21,763 nucleotides of DNA. Origin: an uncultured Lachnospiraceae bacterium (GTDB taxonomy: Bacteria > Bacillota > Clostridia > Lachnospirales > Lachnospiraceae). A model generated the notes under the pieces. The model made no database searches. It worked only from the letters and a program-made list of their open reading frames with translations, and was not told where the DNA came from. The DNA is taken from positions 1 to 21,763 of the forward strand of contig CAKRNW010000027.1 of assembly GCA_934371505.1 (NCBI GenBank), written 5' to 3'. Shown here piece by piece: positions 21,763 through 21,763 of the stretch; position 1 is the first letter of the stretch; every line of letters starts with the position of its first letter. The translations under genes were made by a program, and so were the position numbers.

Positions 21763-21763
21763 C

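Overview
The window is the core ribosomal-protein cluster (S10, spc and alpha operons) of a Clostridia-type Bacillota, most likely a member of the Lachnospiraceae. Support for this: the order rplD-rplW-rplB-rpsS-rplV-rpsC-rplP-rpmC-rpsQ-rplN-rplX-rplE-rpsZ-rpsH-rplF-rplR-rpsE-rpmD-rplO-secY-adk-map-infA-rpmJ-rpsM-rpsK-rpsD-rpoA-rplQ, followed by ecfA1-ecfA2-ecfT-truA and rplM-rpsI; a short zinc-type S14; a zinc-lid adenylate kinase; strong GGAGG ribosome-binding sites with several GTG/TTG starts; and an enlarged L17. The species cannot be fixed from this sequence. Every gene but one is on the minus strand, so transcription runs from the right end to the left end.

Right to left: 21762-13545 is a nearly gap-free run of ribosomal proteins from L4 to L15. 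Several pairs are joined by TAATG or longer overlaps. 13545-10407 holds secY, adk, map and infA, which provide the Sec channel, a nucleotide kinase, N-terminal Met removal and IF1. A consensus-like promoter with a perfect dyad filling its spacer lies before rpmJ (10373-10401). After rpmJ comes a 286-nt structured gap before rpsM, then rpsM-rpsK-rpsD-rpoA-rplQ.

Between rplQ and the ECF operon (6484-6734) is a compact regulatory patch: a hairpin terminator, a previously untracked 48-codon plus-strand membrane-peptide gene, and two face-to-face overlapping promoters. The ECF transporter energising module (two ATPases and EcfT) and truA are chained by 1-4 nt overlaps with TTG/ATG starts. A large, unrecognised single-pass membrane protein with YDPxTGEPIY repeats is then coupled to the end of truA. 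rplM-rpsI close the block with their own perfect TTGACA-17-TATAAT promoter and a leader of about 168 nt. A strong intrinsic terminator follows rpsI, then about 280 nt of small repeats and a second, bidirectional terminator.

Most of the window is ordinary housekeeping DNA. I see no defence system, mobile element, CRISPR array, tRNA or rRNA. The leads worth checking are regulatory (the dyad promoter, the rpsM leader, the divergent promoter patch, the repeats after rpsI) plus two uncharacterised proteins: the 48-aa peptide and the 579-aa membrane protein.
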